Source: Cohnella silvisoli (lineage in GTDB: Bacteria; Bacillota; Bacilli; Paenibacillales; Paenibacillaceae). Taken from it: 64,000 nt of DNA. Shown in pieces: positions 60,006 through 64,000 of this stretch (positions within the stretch are counted from its first letter, which is position 1; each line of letters opens with the position of its first letter). Location of the stretch: NCBI RefSeq assembly GCF_021190915.1, contig NZ_JAIOAP010000001.1, positions 1-64,000 of the forward strand, written 5' to 3'. A program made the translations under genes and the position numbers. The notes under the pieces were generated by a model. The model saw nothing but the letters and a program-made list of their open reading frames with translations. It did no database searches and was not told the DNA's origin.

Positions 60006-61880
60006 ATGAATCCAGTCTATATAACAAGCATCGGAAAATTTCTTCCCGGATCGCCGATCGGCAACGACGAGATTGAAGATTACCTCGGTCGAGTAGGCGG
60101 CAAAGGCTCGAAGTCGAAACGTCGCATTCTCGAGCAAAATCAAATTCGTTATCGGCATTATGCCATCGACAAGGAACAGAAGAGCCTATACACGAATGCG
60201 GAGATGGCCTCACTCGCCATTCATGACGCGCTTGAACGGAATGCCGAAGCGCTTGATGACCGAATCGGATTTCTCGCCGCAGCCACGACGCAGGGCGATC
60301 TCCTCGTCCCCGGCTTCGCCAGTATGGTCCATGCCGAAACTCGGTTGCCCGTCATGGAAATAGCTACCCATCACGGCGTCTGCGCCAGCGGAATGCATGC
60401 GCTCAAAAATGCCTATCTCCACGTTCAATCCGGCGAGCACAGAAATGCAGTCTCATGCGCCAGCGAATTCCCGAGCCGCGCCTTCAAGCATACCCGCTTC
60501 GAAGCGCAAGCCGCTTACGTTGACAGTCCAGTGCCATTCGATACCGATTTTCTCCGATTTATGCTCTCGGATGGGGCGGGTGCGGCCGTGTTGCAGCATA
60601 AGCCTTCAACAACAGGCCTGTCGCTGCGCATCGAATGGATCGACAACCAATCCTACGCGAACAAATACGATGTCTGCATGTATGCGGGATTAAATAAGGA
60701 GAATGACGATTTAGCCTCATGGCTCGATTATCAATCCATCCATGAAGCGGCGGATGACGGAGCGGTTAACCTGAAGCAAGACATCCGGCTCGTTAATGAA
60801 ATGCCGAAGGTGGGGGTTAATCGTTTCTTCGAGCTTGTGGAGGAAGGTCGGATTAATCCTGCGGCGATCGATTGGATGGTATGCCATTATTCGTCTCATT
60901 TCTTCCGCGACGAAATCTTCCGGCTGCTGCAGCTTGGCGGACTGACGATTCCCGAGGAGAAATGGTTTACGAATCTATACACGAAGGGCAATACAGGCGC
61001 AGCTTCGATCTACATTATGCTAGAGGAGTTGCTGAACGAAGGTCATCTCAAGCCGGGTGAACAGGTGCTGTGCATGGTTCCGGAAAGCGGCAGATTCCAA
61101 ACCTCCTATATGCTGCTGACCGTCGTCGGTTCAACATCTTCCGAGGAACAAGGCGCAGTCGACATATTTAAGGAGCGTCAGCCGGAAGCGCCTCATCTTG
61201 AATATAATCCAACCGATTCCGTGCAGGAGCACCTCGTGCGGCAGCTTGTTCAGGTATGGATCGATTTCGAACAGAAGCTAGCTCAAGTCCCGATTATTCA
61301 CAAGCTTTACCGCAATAAATTCACGCTCGACGATTATAAAGCGCTTATGGAAAATATTCGGCAGCAGGTCATCGACGGCTCGCAGTGGATTGCCCGTGCG
61401 GCTTCGTATATCGCGATCGAGCATATCGAGCTTCGCTCGGCGTTCATTGCCCATGCGCGCGACGAGCACCGGGACTTTCAAATCTTAGAGCGCAATTACG
61501 TTGCCGTTGGCGGCGACCTGGCTACGATCCAATCCGGAGTGAAGAATATAGGCAGCGAGGCGCTGTCTGCCTACTTGTTCCAACGGGCAAGCCATGACAA
61601 TCCGTACGATTTAATCGGCGCGATGTGGATTATCGAAGGGCTTGGCTGCAGAATGGCGCGTTATTGGGGCGAGATGATTCGCGATCAACTGGCGCTGAGC
61701 GACGATCAGGTATCCTTCCTGATGTATCATAGCGACTCGGATGAGAAGCATTTCGAGCGGCTGGAAATGGTCGTTCAGCATCCGATGCTCACGGCAGAAA
61801 TTGCGGCAACAATCGTAAAAACGGCAAAAACGACGGCGCGTCTGTATCTTCTACAGTTAGAGGAGCTGGGTAACGTATGA
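60006..61880 (+). CDS. KASIII-like synthase fused to a heme-oxygenase-like di-iron domain
   Basis: Protein of 624 aa. Residues 1-375 form a beta-ketoacyl synthase III (FabH-like) fold: active Cys in HHGVCASGMHAL (about C125), His in VCHYSSHFF (about 293), Asn in YTKGNTGAAS (about 328), and SDGAGAAVLQ. Residues about 405-620 form a heme-oxygenase-like domain with likely di-iron ligands: EHIELRSAFIAHARDEHRDF, WIIEGLGCRM and HSDSDEKHFERL. Expected to condense or transfer an acyl group and then oxidise it. Downstream gene overlaps by four bases (ATGA). Fusion and context suggest specialised lipid or hydrocarbon formation. Confidence 0.78.
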   Translation: MNPVYITSIGKFLPGSPIGNDEIEDYLGRVGGKGSKSKRRILEQNQIRYRHYAIDKEQKSLYTNAEMASLAIHDALERNAEALDDRIGFLAAATTQGDLLVPGFASMVHAETRLPVMEIATHHGVCASGMHALKNAYLHVQSGEHRNAVSCASEFPSRAFKHTRFEAQAAYVDSPVPFDTDFLRFMLSDGAGAAVLQHKPSTTGLSLRIEWIDNQSYANKYDVCMYAGLNKENDDLASWLDYQSIHEAADDGAVNLKQDIRLVNEMPKVGVNRFFELVEEGRINPAAIDWMVCHYSSHFFRDEIFRLLQLGGLTIPEEKWFTNLYTKGNTGAASIYIMLEELLNEGHLKPGEQVLCMVPESGRFQTSYMLLTVVGSTSSEEQGAVDIFKERQPEAPHLEYNPTDSVQEHLVRQLVQVWIDFEQKLAQVPIIHKLYRNKFTLDDYKALMENIRQQVIDGSQWIARAASYIAIEHIELRSAFIAHARDEHRDFQILERNYVAVGGDLATIQSGVKNIGSEALSAYLFQRASHDNPYDLIGAMWIIEGLGCRMARYWGEMIRDQLALSDDQVSFLMYHSDSDEKHFERLEMVVQHPMLTAEIAATIVKTAKTTARLYLLQLEELGNV

Positions 61881-62761
61881 GCGAAGCGGATTTTTTCAAA
61901 AACATGCCGCACGACAAGAACGATCCGAATCCGTTCCTAGCTATCTATCTGGATCAGAGCATTCCGTTTAACGAGGAGGCGAAAGCCGCCTACCTCAGGG
62001 ATTGCTCGAGCAAGTCACGGCAATTTCTGCTCCCTTTGCTAAGGCCATTCGCGCGGCTGATGATTATTTTGCTGCAACTTTACAAAATCGTCGTACCCAA
62101 AGCCTTTACTTCATCCAAGCTGCTGCACCGCGTATTGTATTGGGGGATGAAGACGTTCGTCAGTCCAAGCGCAAACTATATGATTCTAAGGCATTTCTAT
62201 CTCGGCTCCGAGGTGCTGCAATTTATCCGCGACAATGTGCCCGGCGTGCAAATTACGATGAATCCGTTGAAGCCGACGAGCCTTGAACCCGTTAAGGATG
62301 ATCTATTCCTCATTCATGATCTGAATCTATATAATTTCGTCATCAATCTCAATCGCGAGCTGCGCGACAAGAATATAGAGGTGACCAAGCAGGATAGGCT
62401 CAATTTCGATGCGATTACCTCTACACCGCTTCCGATTGAGCCGATGCCGCGGCGGTGGTCCAATTTCCTTGACCTAACGACGGCAATCGAATGCTTCACG
62501 CCCGTCTATCAAATGTTTCTTACCGATAACGACTTCTGGCGTGCGACCAATTCCCTGCAATTGGATGAAACGATCGGCATCCTTGCTTCCAAGATTATCG
62601 GTAGCAATGATCGGCTCGCGTTGATTAACAACAAGCATCCGATGGTTCCGCTGACGACGTTGAAAGCTGGATTTCGCCTTGTGCTGCACGGCCTTGCCAC
62701 GGAGCAACTTCACGCCTTGCTCGTAGAGTTGAAGCATAAGCAGCAGCTGCAGTTCGCTTAA
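61877..62761 (+). CDS. Conserved partner of the KASIII/di-iron fusion, unknown
   Basis: Protein of 294 aa translationally coupled (ATGA) to the upstream fusion. Helical, with a hydrophobic stretch at about residues 50-75 (FLLPLLRPFARLMIILLQLY) and a conserved-looking DLFLIHDLNLYNFVINLNRE segment, then PRRWSNFLDLTTAIECFTPV. No catalytic motif is recognised. Probably handles the product or delivers the substrate for the fused synthase. Confidence 0.6.
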   Translation: MSEADFFKNMPHDKNDPNPFLAIYLDQSIPFNEEAKAAYLRDCSSKSRQFLLPLLRPFARLMIILLQLYKIVVPKAFTSSKLLHRVLYWGMKTFVSPSANYMILRHFYLGSEVLQFIRDNVPGVQITMNPLKPTSLEPVKDDLFLIHDLNLYNFVINLNRELRDKNIEVTKQDRLNFDAITSTPLPIEPMPRRWSNFLDLTTAIECFTPVYQMFLTDNDFWRATNSLQLDETIGILASKIIGSNDRLALINNKHPMVPLTTLKAGFRLVLHGLATEQLHALLVELKHKQQLQFA

Positions 62762-62861
62762 TTCGCCGTGCAACAATGAATGCAGCTTTCACTGCACCAA
62801 TATAGGGTCAGACACGTACAATAACCTATTCTCGGAAAAATGCGACAATGGGGGGAAAACG

Positions 62862-63680
62862 GTGATCCTGATCTCGAACGGCGATGCAGAGCAAATAAGC
62901 AAGTTACCGCTCTCGCAATTTGAAAAGGATATTGTGCAAAATAAGTGGAAAAGCTCGGTAGTCTATCAATATGATTCCCTTGATGCCTTGGAATTCGAGT
63001 TGACAATGAGAACAAGTATCGTGAAGAGCGCCAATGCTTTAAATTCCAGCGCTGTAACCTTTGACACGTTCGAAAATTCCCGGTGCAATGAGCGATTATG
63101 GTCTCGCACGGATAATGGGGGGTTCCAACTGAGGAGCGGCGTTCTGCCTTCCGATGGAATCAGCGATATTTTTCAAAACGGACGCTACTATGCCTTTGAA
63201 TGTTCAACCGCAATCGTGATTGTCCTGTACAAGGCGATACTCGATGTTATCCATAAGGAAACATTTAATAACTACTTTAAGGATTTGTACTTAAGGGATT
63301 GGAATTCCGACAGCGACTTGCGGTTAATCTCGACTTATAATAACCAGGAAGCTTATCCGGGAGATGTTCTTTATTTCAAGAATCCGGACCATGACCCGGA
63401 AAAGCCGGAATGGCAGGGGGAGAATACCTTCAAGCTTGCCGATGACCTTTATTACGGACATGGTATTGGGAGAGCGACGTCGGAGAAAATGATTTCTTCT
63501 CTCAATGAAATAAGAATACCAGGGAGCACGACGTCGGCATACCTCTCGGAACTAGTCATGCACCCGGATTTTGAACATCTTCGAAAGCTGTCTCCAAGGG
63601 AGAGTCGTCTTGTTGTACAAAACAAGCATATAGAAAACCCTATTGTCGCCAGTATAGGTACCAAAACTTACATTCTGTAA
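62862..63680 (+). CDS. tgl: Protein-glutamine gamma-glutamyltransferase Tgl
   Basis: Protein of 272 aa, starting at GTG after GGGGGAAAACG; normal length for Bacillus-type spore transglutaminase. The signatures include RCNERLWSRTDNGGFQLRSG, DIFQNGRYYAFECSTAIVIV (catalytic Cys about 114), YPGDVLYFKNPDHDPEKPEW, YYGHGIGRAT (His) and IRIPGSTTSAYLSEL. It crosslinks spore coat proteins through Gln-Lys bonds late in sporulation, which marks the host as an endospore former. Confidence 0.93.
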   Translation: MILISNGDAEQISKLPLSQFEKDIVQNKWKSSVVYQYDSLDALEFELTMRTSIVKSANALNSSAVTFDTFENSRCNERLWSRTDNGGFQLRSGVLPSDGISDIFQNGRYYAFECSTAIVIVLYKAILDVIHKETFNNYFKDLYLRDWNSDSDLRLISTYNNQEAYPGDVLYFKNPDHDPEKPEWQGENTFKLADDLYYGHGIGRATSEKMISSLNEIRIPGSTTSAYLSELVMHPDFEHLRKLSPRESRLVVQNKHIENPIVASIGTKTYIL

Positions 63681-63690
63681 ATAAATGCCC

Positions 63691-63740
63691 GAAGGTCATA
63701 ACCTTCGCCTCTAGCGCCCGAGCAAGGCGCTTTTATTTTT
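63691..63740 (+). terminator. Hairpin plus Rho-independent terminator after tgl
   Basis: A small stem GAAGGT/ACCTTC (63691-63706) is followed by AGCGCC (63713-63718) / GGCGCT (63726-63731), ending in TTTTATTTTT. Confidence 0.8.
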
Positions 63741-63804
63741 ACATATGCAGGAAATAAGTCGAATTTTATCGAAAATAACGGGGAGGAAAACTTTAACTAA
63801 TAAG

Positions 63805-64000
63805 ATGAGGTGCATCGCCATAAATCAGAATCCAGCAGATGATACTATTTCAACGACAATGGGCTCGATAACCTCGACGTATGGGGCTTCTATTTTTTTC
63901 AGGCGATGGGCTGCAACGGTTATTGACTTCCTGATATGGGCGGGTCTCATTGGATTGATAGCAGCTAGCGAGGAGTTTGGAGACGATTATTTAACGTTAG
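63805..64000 (+). CDS. RDD family membrane protein, partial at window end
   Basis: The frame from ATG 63805 runs off the window. After a polar 30-residue start it reads FFRRWAATVIDFLIWAGLIG, the RDD pattern (Arg, Ala and Asp in the first helix). GGGAGG (63781-63786) is 18 bases upstream, rather far, so the start is uncertain. Compare the complete RDD gene at 2192-2725. Confidence 0.6.
   Translation, partial: MRCIAINQNPADDTISTTMGSITSTYGASIFFRRWAATVIDFLIWAGLIGLIAASEEFGDDYLTL

Overview
The window looks like a chromosomal segment of a spore-forming, Gram-positive Bacillota, most likely Paenibacillaceae (Paenibacillus/Cohnella type). Evidence: strong GGAGG-like ribosome binding sites with frequent TTG/GTG starts, lipoprotein-anchored sugar ABC transporters lacking their own ATPase, tRNA genes with encoded CCA, an AraC regulator/PhyH cluster and a sporulation-type transglutaminase gene (tgl). 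No replication origin, rRNA or CRISPR array is visible. All identifications come from reading the sequence; no database search was run.

Layout. 1-4.2 kb: two gene remnants (a 5'-truncated ORF and a GH106-like glycosidase with a nonsense codon and a large internal deletion), a VOC protein, an RDD membrane protein and a propeller lipoprotein. 4.2-10.2 kb: a beta-glucoside utilisation locus (divergent LacI repressor, solute-binding lipoprotein, two permeases, GH1 beta-glucosidase) with clear LacI-type operators. 10.2-16.3 kb: an MMPL exporter, a HigBA-like toxin-antitoxin pair with a dyad operator, a SWIM zinc-finger protein and partner, and an orphan XRE gene.

16.4-28.1 kb is an RNA damage-response and repair island: a pair of WYL regulators, a small first transcript, a structured RNA/attenuator, seven tightly packed tRNA or tRNA-like genes (His, Gln, one aberrant, Pro, Glu, Asn, Trp), two tandem Y-RNA-like RNAs, then Ro60 (TROVE), a predicted nucleotidyltransferase, a helical-repeat protein, Hen1 and Pnkp. 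A 70-bp element carrying the dyad TTCGC-N14-GCGAA occurs twice, in front of the first transcript and in front of the Y RNA/Ro60 unit. This suggests one regulator, probably the WYL pair, controls both halves.

28.4-51.5 kb is a visibly more AT-rich defence island bounded and interrupted by transposase remnants: a TIR-like gene, a type III Wadjet operon (JetABCD), an Mrr-type nuclease, a cluster of TIR proteins (a ThsB-like DUF1863 protein, a membrane protein and TIR protein sharing a short amyloid-like motif, a second TIR and a TIR-SLOG fusion), a membrane-anchored Mrr-like nuclease and an McrB/DUF2357 type IV restriction pair.

51.5-64 kb returns to ordinary chromosome: a small XRE locus, an AraC regulator, a PhyH-HEAT dioxygenase with a split UxaA-type dehydratase, a fatty-acid hydroxylase, a UbiB/AarF-type kinase, a repeat-rich intergenic region, a KASIII/heme-oxygenase-like di-iron fusion with an unknown partner, tgl, and the start of another RDD gene.
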